Source: Xenorhabdus ishibashii (GTDB lineage Bacteria > Pseudomonadota > Gammaproteobacteria > Enterobacterales > Enterobacteriaceae). From it: a stretch of DNA of 64,000 bases. The notes beneath the pieces were generated by a model. The model had not been told where the DNA came from, made no database searches, and worked only from the letters and a program-made list of their open reading frames with translations. The stretch is taken from assembly GCF_002632755.1 (NCBI RefSeq), contig NZ_NJAK01000001.1, forward strand, positions 1,240,001 to 1,304,000, in the 5' to 3' direction. Positions 30,101 through 40,081 of this stretch are shown in pieces (the stretch's first letter is position 1; each line of letters begins with the position of its first letter). A program made the translations under genes and the position numbers.

Positions 30101-31047
30101 GCAACCCCGTTAAAGCGGGTACCGTCATTAATGATGCACAGTGGAGTATAGTTAACATACAAGGCGCCGCTGCCTCTGACGTAGTACTAACGCCAGATAA
30201 TACAGTGGATAGCAACGGAAACATAAAGGCAACCTTAACTAGTACTAAGAAGATCGAGGGTCATATCATTGTTTCACTTAAGATTGGGACACTGAGTCCT
30301 GTCCAATCAGATAAATCTACGATAGGGTTCAACCCAGGAAAGATATCGTCAATATCAAAGTCCACAAGTCTGCCTGTAGTAATATCTGGAAGTAATAATC
30401 TGGAAGTCATCGTTACTGATGGTGATGATAGGTACTTTCCTAACAAGGAAGTTAAGTGGGAGATATCAGTTGGACCGGGTGGTGACAAGAGCGCGGTAAC
30501 CATTTCCCCAGCAAGTAGTACAACCAATAACGATGGTAAAGCTAGCACAACATTGACCAGTACTAAGCCTCAAATTGTTACCATAAAGGCTTCAGTGGAT
30601 GGCATGGGAGAAAGTCCGGAGCAGAATGTGGTGTTCGTATTAGGGGCTACTGATTACGCCCGGGATAGAAACAGTACTACTGATACGAAGACAAGCTTTA
30701 GTTTGAAGTTGCAGGATAATAACCGTAATACTTTTATAAATAGGGATAATATTACTATTACGCCGTGGCTAATAGGGGCAAAATTTAATAACAATAATCT
30801 TGAACAATACGAGGTTATCAACAACCCAACAAGATATGTTATTAATACAGTAAAAGACGGTAACAATAATGAAGGGAAGGTTGAGATTGAAATAACGGAT
30901 AAGTCGTCTAGGGGAACAGCAGCAACTGCTCATAACTATCATATTCTTGCATGTTTTGGCTTAGGTGATACTGTGGCAGAAGCTCAAAAACAAATAATAT
31001 ATTGTAATTATGAGGGGGACTCTGAAGCGTGGATTATTGCAGATTAA
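27190..31047 (+). CDS. Intimin/invasin-family inverse autotransporter B
   Basis: About 1,285 residues from ATG 27190. The first about 937 residues (signal, barrel and Ig-like domains) are almost identical to adhesin A; I see only a few changes, such as NTSDKK for NISDKK and ANSNPV for ANGSPV. From QSTDTPVEF onward the sequence switches to a different Ig-like domain (TPALGGITFERLKSLSPNG), a related penultimate domain (GKISSISKST) and a divergent C-terminal domain still ending HILACFGLGD...IIYCNYE...AWIIAD. So the anchored stalk is constant and the distal tip differs. Same leader and RBS as A, so both are probably expressed alike. Confidence 0.9.
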   Translation: MLSYIGKVIFLLFFLYTLLVPYTITNSFAEGDRTTERHTRKADENNNIGVQVNTSDKKYWNSDTHINNGVKENNYTSDADVQNVIAKNLQLAGNFLSSSPSELAEQAKSYALGQVNGLVTSEAQKWLSQFGTARINFAIDNEGKLKNSSLDLLLPLYDNKADWLFFSQLGYRNKDSRNTMNLGLGGRYFYEDWMYGLNTFYDYDLTGKNQRLGLGGELWRDYVKVSANTYYRVSDWKNSRDFAGYHERTANGYDIRGEFFLPAYPNLGVKLSYEQYFGDQVTLFDRDTKQKDPNLAIMGLSYTPVPLFTLGVDYKQAAGGHSEAQFLANLSYKLGVPLSAQLSSENVALARQLAGSRYDLVERNNHIVLDHQAKPAAQLSLPDTVIGYSGNQQDVTVKFSSDSPAKQIRWETKPDFEKNGGKLSSQFGNTIKVTLPTYLPGDNQNNSYPISAFAEWENGQKSAPAEMRVIVKPFMLKKLEEANFTPAGPLLATGEAKDGYTFDPVITFDTADGAPIKNATINHVQWITDPKVGPDTGLELLGLGTSDSAAIDENGHFKHKPILVSKEPHKNVKVYLKMDSQAPQLVGEVGFDINIDGFHFEKIEVSPATPSLIANGSQTYTYKAVVLDGNNKPIGNQKINNVNWSIKQNGKDMSTTAPNITFTTSGDTTTPDGELTAKLSSKEEMKDVVVSLSIQGKAAVPAQNKVTFVKDTQDYSISKDGIKPEKLTSLTADGYQQYQFMATILDISGKPVDADTVINDAHWKIDEPSDAAKYGITLTSETKTDGKGNLKAILSSTQEFTGDVVVSLSVHGKTAASAKTNVAFIAHSISKNGIKSEELTSLSANGYQQYQFMATILDANSNPVKAGTVIKDALWQIDKPTDAAKSGLTLTPENKTDSKGNLKVILSSTQAFTGDVVVSLKVGTQGPVQSTDTPVEFTPALGGITFERLKSLSPNGSAQYQFTASGLDDNGNPVKAGTVINDAQWSIVNIQGAAASDVVLTPDNTVDSNGNIKATLTSTKKIEGHIIVSLKIGTLSPVQSDKSTIGFNPGKISSISKSTSLPVVISGSNNLEVIVTDGDDRYFPNKEVKWEISVGPGGDKSAVTISPASSTTNNDGKASTTLTSTKPQIVTIKASVDGMGESPEQNVVFVLGATDYARDRNSTTDTKTSFSLKLQDNNRNTFINRDNITITPWLIGAKFNNNNLEQYEVINNPTRYVINTVKDGNNNEGKVEIEITDKSSRGTAATAHNYHILACFGLGDTVAEAQKQIIYCNYEGDSEAWIIAD

Positions 31048-31281
31048 CTTTGCTTAATCTTAAGGATAGCTATTTTATCATCACGTAAATATAGACTCGG
31101 CTTTTTAGGTTGGCATGTGTAGGCAATTAACCCCGACACAGCGTCCAGTAAAAAGCCGGGTCTTTTTCACTTTCTGTTACAAATCGCCATCTTTAACAAC
31201 CGCTTATCTTAAACTAAACGTTCACGTTTCACATAAAATGGCGATCACACAAAATCGTAAACAGGGGAGTACAGGCTCTAA

Positions 31282-31463
31282 TCAATCACAACAATACCTT
31301 CGAAAAAGCCGCGCTAAATGTTCTCCTGCGGGAGTGAGCTTTGTATCTCTTCGTTGAACAAGTCTAAAAGTCGCAAATGGTAATTGTTCTTTAAGGTTTA
31401 AAGCGACAAATTGCTGATCAAATAAAGCCTCACTAACCACACCTGTCGCCACAATCGTTAAAA
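31282..31463 (-). pseudogene. abgR 3'-end fragment within repeat unit 2
   Basis: Copy of the LysR C-terminal fragment described for unit 1, ending at the same junction with IS1-like DNA. Preceded by a copy of the adhesin terminator region. Confidence 0.75.
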
Positions 31464-31477
31464 GGTCATGTAAATGC

Positions 31478-31730
31478 TTGCCCTTTTATCCCCCCTTTTA
31501 TCCCCGATTTTATTGTACGGATGATTATGGGGTTTATGACCTTCTTCCCGAAGAGGGGCATCTGACGGGAAAGACGTTCACCCAACGCATAGCGAGAACG
31601 AATTTAACTCATCGTACTCGAATCAAAAGACTGAATCGCAAAACGATAGGCCACTCTAAAAAATGATAGGGACTTTCATTGGCGTGAGTACTATTTTTGA
31701 TATATTTTTGATATTCAATCTAACTATTTA
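31478..31730 (+). pseudogene. IS1-family transposase C-terminal remnant, unit 2
   Basis: Same remnant as at 26359, with RIAR for RIER. It ends with AATACATAAC, after which unit 3 begins directly at the gene start, without leader or thiQ tail. Confidence 0.7.
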
Positions 31731-31757
31731 ATACATAACCATATGAGGTGTGTAAAT

Positions 31758-32915
31758 ATGTTATCATATATTGGAAAAGCCATATTTTTACTCTTTTTCC
31801 TTTACACGTTATTAGTACCCTATACGATAACGAATTCCTTTGCAGAGGGGGATCGTACTTTTATTGCGCATAGTATTAGTAAGAATGGTATTACATTCGA
31901 GAGATTAAAATCTTTATCGCCCAATGGTTCCGCACAGTATCAATTTACGGCGTCTGGCCTGGATGATAATGGCAACCCCGTTAAAGCGGGTACCGTCATT
32001 AATGATGCACATTGGAGTATAGTTAACATACAAGGCGCCGCTGCCTCTGACGTAGTACTAACGCCAGATAATACAGTGGATAGCAACGGAAACATAAAGG
32101 CAACCTTAACTAGTACTAAGAAGCTCGAGGGTCATATCACTGTTTCACTTAAGATTGGGACACTGAGTCCTGTCCAATCAGATAAATCTACGATAGGGTT
32201 CAACCCAGGAAAGATATCGTCAATATCAAAGTCCACAAGTGTGCCTTTAATGATATATGACAGTAATGATCTGGAAGTCATCGTTACTGATGGTGATGAT
32301 AAGTACTTTCCTAACAAGGAAGTTAAGTGGGAGATATCAGTTGGGCCGGGTGGTGACAAGAGCGCGGTAACCATTTCCCCAGCAAGTAGTACAACCGGTA
32401 ACGATGGTAAAGCTCGCACAACATTGACCAGTACTAAGCCTCAAACCGTTACCGTAACGGCTTCAACGGATGGCCTAGGAGAAACGCAGGTGAATGTGGT
32501 GTTCGTATTAGGGTTTAAGGATTACGTCAAGAAAGATAGTACTGATTCGCAGACAAAATTCAGTGTGAAGTTTCGGGATTATAACGGTAACATCTTTATA
32601 AATAAGGATAATATTACTATTACGCCGTGGCTAATAGGGGCAGAATTTAAGAACAATAAGCTTGGAAGCTACAAGGCTATCAACGACTCAAGATATGATA
32701 TTAAGACAATAAAAAACGCTAACAATAATGATGGGACGTTTGAGATTCAAATAACGGATAATGCGTCTAAGGGAAAAGCAGCACCTGATCATAACTATCA
32801 TATTCTTGCATGTTTTGGCATAGGTGATACTTTGGCAGAAGCTCAAAAACAATACATATATTGTGATGGACGAAGTTTGGATATGGATAATCTAGCGTGG
32901 ATTATTGCAGATTAA
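31758..32915 (+). CDS. Barrel-less miniature adhesin C (signal peptide + two Ig-like domains + C-terminal domain)
   Basis: About 385 residues from ATG 31758 with the same GAGGTG site as the large genes. The signal peptide and FAEGDRT match adhesins A/B; the next residues FIAHSISKNG jump to about residue 825 of A, so an in-frame deletion of roughly 790 residues removed the whole barrel and stalk. The rest resembles adhesin B: ITFERLKSLSPNG domain, GKISSISKST domain, and a C-terminal domain with HILACFGIGD...YIYCDG...AWIIAD. Without a barrel it cannot anchor by itself; a secreted-to-periplasm product or a sequence donor for the large genes are the alternatives. The leader of A/B is missing, so expression is uncertain. 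Confidence 0.75.
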   Translation: MLSYIGKAIFLLFFLYTLLVPYTITNSFAEGDRTFIAHSISKNGITFERLKSLSPNGSAQYQFTASGLDDNGNPVKAGTVINDAHWSIVNIQGAAASDVVLTPDNTVDSNGNIKATLTSTKKLEGHITVSLKIGTLSPVQSDKSTIGFNPGKISSISKSTSVPLMIYDSNDLEVIVTDGDDKYFPNKEVKWEISVGPGGDKSAVTISPASSTTGNDGKARTTLTSTKPQTVTVTASTDGLGETQVNVVFVLGFKDYVKKDSTDSQTKFSVKFRDYNGNIFINKDNITITPWLIGAEFKNNKLGSYKAINDSRYDIKTIKNANNNDGTFEIQITDNASKGKAAPDHNYHILACFGIGDTLAEAQKQYIYCDGRSLDMDNLAWIIAD

Positions 32916-33017
32916 CTTTGCTTAATCTTAAGGATAGCTACTTTATCATCACGTAAATATAGACTCGGCTTTTTAGGTTGGCATGTGTAGGCAATTAACC
33001 CCGACACAGCGTCCAGT

Positions 33018-33178
33018 AAAAAGCCGCGCTAAATGTTCTCCTGCGGGAGTGAGCTTTGTATCTCTTCGTTGAACAAGTCTAAAAGTCGCAAATGGTAATT
33101 GTTCTTTAAGGTTTAAAGCGACAAATTGCTGATCAAATAAAGCCTCACTAACCACACCTGTCGCCACAATCGTTAAAA
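33018..33178 (-). pseudogene. abgR 3'-end fragment within repeat unit 3, with deletion
   Basis: Same LysR fragment, but the 5' flank is shortened: AAAAAGCCG of the terminator stem joins directly to the AAAAAGCCG that lies inside the abgR fragment of the other units, deleting about 160 bp. Confidence 0.7.
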
Positions 33179-33192
33179 GGTCATGTAAATGC

Positions 33193-33445
33193 TTGCCCTT
33201 TTATCCCCCCTTTTATCCCCGATTTTATTGTACGGATGATTATGGGGTTTATGACCTTCTTCCCGAAGAGGGGCATCTGACGGGAAAGACGTTCACCCAA
33301 CGCATAGAGAGAACGAATTTAACTCATCGTACTCGAATCAAAAGACTGAATCGCAAAACGATAGGCCACTCTAAAAAATGATAGGGACTTTCATTGGCGT
33401 GAGTACTATTTTTGATATATTTTTGATATTCAATCTAACTATTTA
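33193..33445 (+). pseudogene. IS1-family transposase C-terminal remnant, unit 3
   Basis: Third copy of the remnant seen at 26359 and 31478, again ending just before the gene start of the next unit. Confidence 0.7.
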
Positions 33446-33472
33446 ATACATAACCATATGAGGTGTGTAAAT

Positions 33473-34657
33473 ATGTTATCATATATTGGAAAAGCCATAT
33501 TTTTACTCTTTTTCCTTTACACGTTATTAGTACCCTATACGATAACGAATTCCTTTGCAGAGGGGGATCGTACTTTTATTACGCATAGTATTAGTAAGAA
33601 TGGCATTAAATCCGAGGAATTAACGTCTCTATCGGCCGATGGTTACCAGCAGTATCAATTTATGGCGACTATTCTGGATACTAATGGCAGCCCCGTTAAA
33701 GCGGGTACAGTCATTAAGGATGCACATTGGAATATAGATAAAATAACAGGCGCCGCTAAATCTGACGTAATACTAACTCCAGAGACTAAAACGGATGGCA
33801 ACGGAAACTTAAAGGCAATCTTAACTAGTACTCAGGAATTCTCTGGTAATGTCGTTGTTTCACTTAAGGTTGGAACACAGAGTCCTGTCCAATCAGCAGA
33901 TTCTTCGGTAGAGTTCAAACCAGGATCGTTATCGGGAATAACACCGCACTTAGCAAGGACCCCAACAAGCCCTTATGCAGTAATATATATAAAGCATCCT
34001 CTGGAATTCAACGCTACTGATAGTAATGGTAACGTCTTGTCTAACAAGACAGTTAACTGGGAGATATCCGTTGGGCAGGGTGGTGACAAGAGCGCGGTAA
34101 CCATTTCCCCAGCAAGTAGTACAAGCGGTCACGATGGTAAAGTTAGCATAACATTGACCAGTACTAAGCCTCAAACCGTTACCGCAACGGCTTCAGTGGA
34201 TGGCAGAAAAATTCAGACTATGGATGTGAAGTTCATATTGCCAGAGTCTTTTGATTATGACGCTTCGCAGATTGACAATAGTAATGCCAAGCAGACACTT
34301 AGTGTGAAGATGCAGGATCCTGACGGTAACGCTATTGTAAATACGAATGGTGAAATTCCTATTCAAACGTGGCTGATATGGGCATTCAAGCAACATACCG
34401 GCGATAAGTATGGCCCCGCCACAGTTACCACCGACCCAAGGTTTATTGTTAGCAATAAGGTAATAGGTGACAATCTTGAGGGACAATTGAGTTTTGACGT
34501 AACAGATAGTAAGAATACTAATGGTACTGCTATGGTATATCCGCCAAATTATCAAGTTATTGGATGTTTTGGCGTAGGTCGTTCTCTGGAAGAAGCTCAA
34601 ACTCAAGTAATATACTGTGATGAGAGCAGTCTGGAGGGGTGGTTTGTCCCTGAGTAA
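33473..34657 (+). CDS. Barrel-less miniature adhesin D
   Basis: About 394 residues from ATG 33473. Same signal peptide and same deletion join as gene C (FAEGDRT-FITHSISKNG). The first Ig-like domain is of the IKSEELTSLSADG type, like domain 3 of A/B rather than that of C. It is followed by a penultimate domain (SLSGITPHLARTPTSPY) and the most divergent C-terminal domain (QTWLIWAFKQH, then VIGCFGVGRSLEEAQTQVIYC). The two Cys are kept. The combination differs from C, so domains have been exchanged since duplication. Expression and role are open, as for C. Confidence 0.75.
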   Translation: MLSYIGKAIFLLFFLYTLLVPYTITNSFAEGDRTFITHSISKNGIKSEELTSLSADGYQQYQFMATILDTNGSPVKAGTVIKDAHWNIDKITGAAKSDVILTPETKTDGNGNLKAILTSTQEFSGNVVVSLKVGTQSPVQSADSSVEFKPGSLSGITPHLARTPTSPYAVIYIKHPLEFNATDSNGNVLSNKTVNWEISVGQGGDKSAVTISPASSTSGHDGKVSITLTSTKPQTVTATASVDGRKIQTMDVKFILPESFDYDASQIDNSNAKQTLSVKMQDPDGNAIVNTNGEIPIQTWLIWAFKQHTGDKYGPATVTTDPRFIVSNKVIGDNLEGQLSFDVTDSKNTNGTAMVYPPNYQVIGCFGVGRSLEEAQTQVIYCDESSLEGWFVPE

Positions 34658-34891
34658 CTTTGCTTAAGCTTAAGGATAACTATTTTACCATCACGTAAAT
34701 GTAGACTCGGCTTTTTAGGTTGGCATGTGTAGGCAATTAACCCCGACACAGCGTCCAGTAAAAAGCCGGGTCTTTTTCACTTTCTGTTACAAATCGCCAT
34801 CTTTAACAACCGCTTATCTTAAGCTAAACGTTCACGTTTCACATAAAATGGCGATAACACAAAATCGTAAACAGGGGAGTACAGGCTCTAA

Positions 34892-35273
34892 TCAATCACA
34901 ACAATACCTTCGAAAAAGCCGCGCTAAATGTTCTCCTGCGGGAGTGAGCTTTGTATCTCTTCGTTGAACAAGTCTAAAAGTCGCAAATGGTAATTGTTCT
35001 TTAAGGTTTAAAGCGACAAATTGCTGATCAAATAGGGCTTCATTAACCACATCTGTCGCCACAATCGTTAAAAAATCACTTTCAGCGACTAAGCTCATAT
35101 ACCTTGATTACTGCGTATAAATAATTTTGCGCCGAGAGAATCTTCTAAATCACGTATTGATTTAGTTAAAGCCGGTTGGGAGAGTGACAAAAAACGACTG
35201 GCAGCTCTGATACTGCCGTGACGATTAATTTCAACAAAAGCACGTAGTTGATTGAGCTTTATGGGTGTTGCCA
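34892..35273 (-). pseudogene. abgR: LysR-type regulator AbgR, internally deleted
   Basis: From ATG 35273 the minus strand encodes a complete LysR HTH (MATPIKLNQLRAFVEINRHG, then SIRAASRFLSLSQPALTKSIRDLE) up to FIRSNQGI, then stops. Right after it, in another frame, comes the regulator's C-terminal end (SLVAESDFLTIVATDVVNEAL...). About 180 central residues (effector domain) are missing. It sits divergent to abgA, as in E. coli. Copies of its 3' part occur in the three upstream repeat units. Confidence 0.8.
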
Positions 35274-35532
35274 TTTTTTTCTCTTGCGATAACTTTTAAT
35301 TATATAGGAAAAGTTAATTGTATCTTATTTAAATAAAATTTACTGTCTACATTAGAGTTGAATAATGAAGACAGGTTCCACATTAAAGAATAAAAATATT
35401 TGTTAATTATTCTCTTAATTAAATAAAAATAATTTAATTGGAATCAGATTAACTTAATTTATTAACGTGAATTAATGTTGATGGAATAAAAATACCCACC
35501 ATGTTTTTAGATAACTAAAAGAGATAATAATT

Positions 35533-36816
35533 ATGGATATTTTATTAAGCGAATCTGTTAAGCAAATTGTCGGAAAATTACAAAGCTGGCGCCGTGATTT
35601 TCACCAGTTTGCTGAATCAGGTTGGTTAGAATTCAGAACTGCAACTATCGTGGCAGATGAACTGCATCGTTTAGGCTATAACCTGAAAATGGGAAAAGAA
35701 GTTATCAAGGCAGACGCCCGAATGGGTGTACCGCCGGAGCAGTCACTACAAGCACAGGAACAGCGCGCAATCAGGCAAGGTGCTTTGACTGCATGGTTGC
35801 CGCATTTTTCAAGTGGATTTACGGGCATTGTTGCGACGCTCGATACAGGCAAACCTGGGCCAACGCTGGCTTTTCGGGTTGATATGAATGCCCTTGACCA
35901 GAATGAAGCACAAACTCATCGACATCTTCCTTACGCGGAAGGTTTTTCCTCTTGCAACGCAAACATGATGCATGCCTGTGGGCACGATGGTCATACAGCA
36001 ATTGGCCTGGGGCTTGCCCATATATTGAAAAAATATGAAAGCCAACTGACAGGAAAAATAAAACTGATTTTTCAGCCTGCGGAAGCGGGAGTTGTTGATG
36101 ATGTTAATTTATTTATCGCCCTTCATATTGGTCTCGGCGTGCCTCAAGGAGAATTGGTCTGCGGGAGTGATAATTTTTTCGCCACGACCAAAATAGATGT
36201 CACTTATCGTGGAATTGCCGCCCATTCTGGTGCCAAACCAGAAGATGGAAAAAATGCATTGTTGGCTGCCGCCCACGCAGTTTTAGGGTTGCAGGCAATT
36301 TCTCACCACAGTGAGGGCAGTTCACGCATTAACGTCGGAGTATTGCAGGCAGGCATTGGCCGTAACGTTATTCCTGACTATGCCTTAATGAAAGTAGAAA
36401 CACGTGGCAAAACCAATGAGATCAATGAGTTTGTCTATCATCAAGCCCTGAATATTATTGATGGGGCGGCAAAAATGCAGGATGTTGAATATGAAATAGC
36501 GTTAATGGGTGCTGCGCAAAGTAGCCCACCTAGCCCGGCATGGGTCGATTTTATTTACCAGCAAGCCCAGCAATATATTCCAGAGCTTTCATCTGTTGTC
36601 AAAAGCCGTCAGCAATCTGCGGGTTCGGAGGACACAACCTATTTTATGGAACGTGTCAAAGCGAATGGCGGCCAGGCTACCTACCTTATTTTCGGCGCAG
36701 AACTCAGCGCAGGCCACCATAATGAGCGGTTTGACTTTGATGAAAATGTGATGGCAACCGCAGTAAAAACTTTGGCGACTATCGCCCTGCATCTCCCTTA
36801 TTTCGATGTTACCTGA
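35533..36816 (+). CDS. abgA: p-Aminobenzoyl-glutamate hydrolase subunit A homologue, probably inactive
   Basis: 427 residues, M20D metallopeptidase family; AbgA/AbgB cleave p-aminobenzoyl-glutamate in folate salvage. Metal-binding segments AFRVDMNALDQNE and HACGHDGHTAIG are intact, as is AGHHNERFDF at the end. The segment FQPAEAGVVDD lacks about 11 residues found in E. coli AbgA (after QPAE comes EGTRGARAMVD), which removes the second Glu of the conserved PAEE motif, a metal ligand in the family. The frame is kept. No abgB is present; abgT follows 40 bp downstream. With abgR and abgT broken, the locus is decaying. Confidence 0.85.
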   Translation: MDILLSESVKQIVGKLQSWRRDFHQFAESGWLEFRTATIVADELHRLGYNLKMGKEVIKADARMGVPPEQSLQAQEQRAIRQGALTAWLPHFSSGFTGIVATLDTGKPGPTLAFRVDMNALDQNEAQTHRHLPYAEGFSSCNANMMHACGHDGHTAIGLGLAHILKKYESQLTGKIKLIFQPAEAGVVDDVNLFIALHIGLGVPQGELVCGSDNFFATTKIDVTYRGIAAHSGAKPEDGKNALLAAAHAVLGLQAISHHSEGSSRINVGVLQAGIGRNVIPDYALMKVETRGKTNEINEFVYHQALNIIDGAAKMQDVEYEIALMGAAQSSPPSPAWVDFIYQQAQQYIPELSSVVKSRQQSAGSEDTTYFMERVKANGGQATYLIFGAELSAGHHNERFDFDENVMATAVKTLATIALHLPYFDVT

Positions 36817-36856
36817 TGACAAAATAATAACGACAGCAAGCACAAAGGAAATAACG

Positions 36857-38656
36857 ATGAGTGAAGCAACTATTCCTGTAAATAAAAATCCGGGGCGTAT
36901 TCTTGGTTGGATTGAAAGGATCGGTAATAAAATTCCAAATCCTTTTATTTTATTCGTTTATTTATAGCAGAATCATCATAACCTGACATATTCAATATGC
37001 TCCGTAAACAACTCATCAACCGAACATCTTTTTTGCCTCCTGATCGCTTTTGCTCCGCCCCATTTGTGTTCTATTGGGTTCAAATCCGGACTATAAGCGG
37101 GAAGCCATTCCAGTTGACATCTGCTGTCTGCTATCGCTTGTGCCGTATCATTCCGTTTATGGAAAGATGCATTGTCCATCACTATCACGGCGCCGTGTGG
37201 AAGCTTTGGCAGCAAATCTTGTGTCATCCACGCATAAAAAACATCGGCATTAATATTCTCGGTAAACAAGCTTAAGGTGACGAAGGTATTTTCGAGAATG
37301 GCACCAATGACGTTGATACGGCCTTTTGCGTGCCAGTCATGCGAACCAAAACAGCGTAACCCTTTTTCCGAATAGCCATGTTGACGTGGCATCGCCTGAG
37401 CAAAACCACTTTCATCCAAATACACAATCGGCCTGCCAGCCCGCTCATAGTCGCTGATGCGCTCGATAAATGCCTGACGAGCCTGAAGATCAGCGCGAGG
37501 GTGTTTTAACGTTTTTTTTATGGGTGATCCGAAGCCGTTTCAAGGCATAATGAATAGCCGATTGTGAGACACCTAAACGTTTTGCTCTTTCCCATTGATA
37601 GTCATCGGGAAAGTGTTGGACATCCGCCATGAGCACTGCATCAGGGATTTTCGTGGCAGGTTTATTGCGGGTCATGCAAGGTTCTATCTGATTGCACCAC
37701 CGGAACAAGGTGCGCATGGAGACTTCAAAATGTGCACTCGTTTGTTCAAAAGTCAACGAATGCTTGTCTTTGTATGCCAATACTCTCTTTCGAAAATCTA
37801 AACTGTAGCCCATCTCATTTTATGCCTTGTCATCTTAGGTTTAGATATTATGTCATATTGATATGATTTAGCTATAACTGCTGTGTTAATGATAGCGACA
37901 GCTATTTTTTCCTGGTTTGATTTGAGCGTAAAAAATCCCACTAATGGAGAGCTTATCGAAGTTAAAAATTTATTGGGCGCTGAAGGATTACAGTGGATCT
38001 TACCGAATATCGTTAAAAATTTTAGTAGCTTTGCCCCACTTGGTGCCATATTAGCTTTGGTTATTGATGCGGGGCTTGCGGAAAAAGTCGGGTTATTGCA
38101 AGCCCTGATGTACAAAATGGCTTCTGGTATTAATCAACGTTATGCCAGTTATATGGTGCTATTTATCGCCTTTTTTAGCCATATTTCGTCGGATGCAGCG
38201 CTCGTTATCATGCCACCGCTAGGGGCGCTGATTTTTATTGCAGTAGGCCGACATCCCGTTGCCGGATTACTGGCCGCAATTGCGGGAGTTGCTTCGGGAT
38301 TTACTGCGAACCTATTGATTGTTACAACCGATGTTCTGTTATCGGGTATCAGCACAGAAGCAGCCAAAATACTTGATCCTGATTTACAAGTCAGTGTTAT
38401 TGATAACTGGTATTTTATGGCAACTTCGGTGATTGTCCTGACAATTGCAGGGGCAATTTTAACGGATAAGTTTGTAGAGCCACGTCTTCCCGCCTGGAAA
38501 GGTGATCACAATGAGAAGCTGGAAAAACTCACTCCGCAACAAAACCGTGGGTTGTTGATGAGTGGTTTATCAGCGTTAGTTTTCATTGGGATTATTGCGT
38601 TATTGGTTGTCCCTGAAAATGCCTTACTGCGTGATCCACAGACCGGAACAATTATG
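36857..38656 (+). pseudogene. abgT: p-Aminobenzoyl-glutamate transporter AbgT, interrupted and truncated
   Basis: Starts at ATG 36857 (MSEATIPVNKNPGRILGWIERIGNK) behind AAGGA. The frame is split at FVYL by IS630 copy 3 (36965-37874) and resumes at 37877 with TAVLMIATAIFSWFDL; removing the IS and one TA restores it. It runs on through FSHISSDAALVIMPP and IVTTDVLLSGISTEAA to DPQTGTIM, where an IS3 element cuts it off after about half of the usual 500 residues. Inactive. Confidence 0.92.
36965..37874 (-). mobile_element. IS630-family element, copy 3 (910 bp), inside abgT
   Basis: Same length and ends as copies 1 and 2; TA at both sides (36963-36964, 37875-37876). orfA 37490-37813, orfB to 36976. 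Differences include QAMPRQ for QSMPRQ and DNASFH for DNAPFH near the second catalytic Asp. Same orientation as copy 1. Confidence 0.92.
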
Positions 38657-39890
<1,234 letters not shown>

Positions 39891-40081
39891 GGCATCAACG
39901 GCCAGTGAACGGGCGATATCAATAACCCGTTGATGATGGAGAACAACCTGCTGAACCGCTTCCAGCTTAAATTCAACGGAATAGTGGCGTTTGATCGGTT
40001 TCAATTTCATTGTCATACCTCATTGTCATGTTAATAACATTAGCAGGCTTTTGAGGTGTCCGAGATCTTTATACCACTATA
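39891..40081 (-). mobile_element. Partial tandem copy of the IS3 5' end
   Basis: The terminus and first about 45 codons of orfA (MTMKLKPIKRHYSVEFKLEA to AVDASM) are repeated and then run into the terminus of the adjacent IS3. The terminus also truncates the IS110 transposase to the right. Confidence 0.85.

Noticed and set aside
22050..31047. CRISPR-like or minisatellite array in the repeated 22-35 kb region
   Set aside because: The repeats are gene-sized coding domains and whole duplicated genes, without short regular repeats and spacers.
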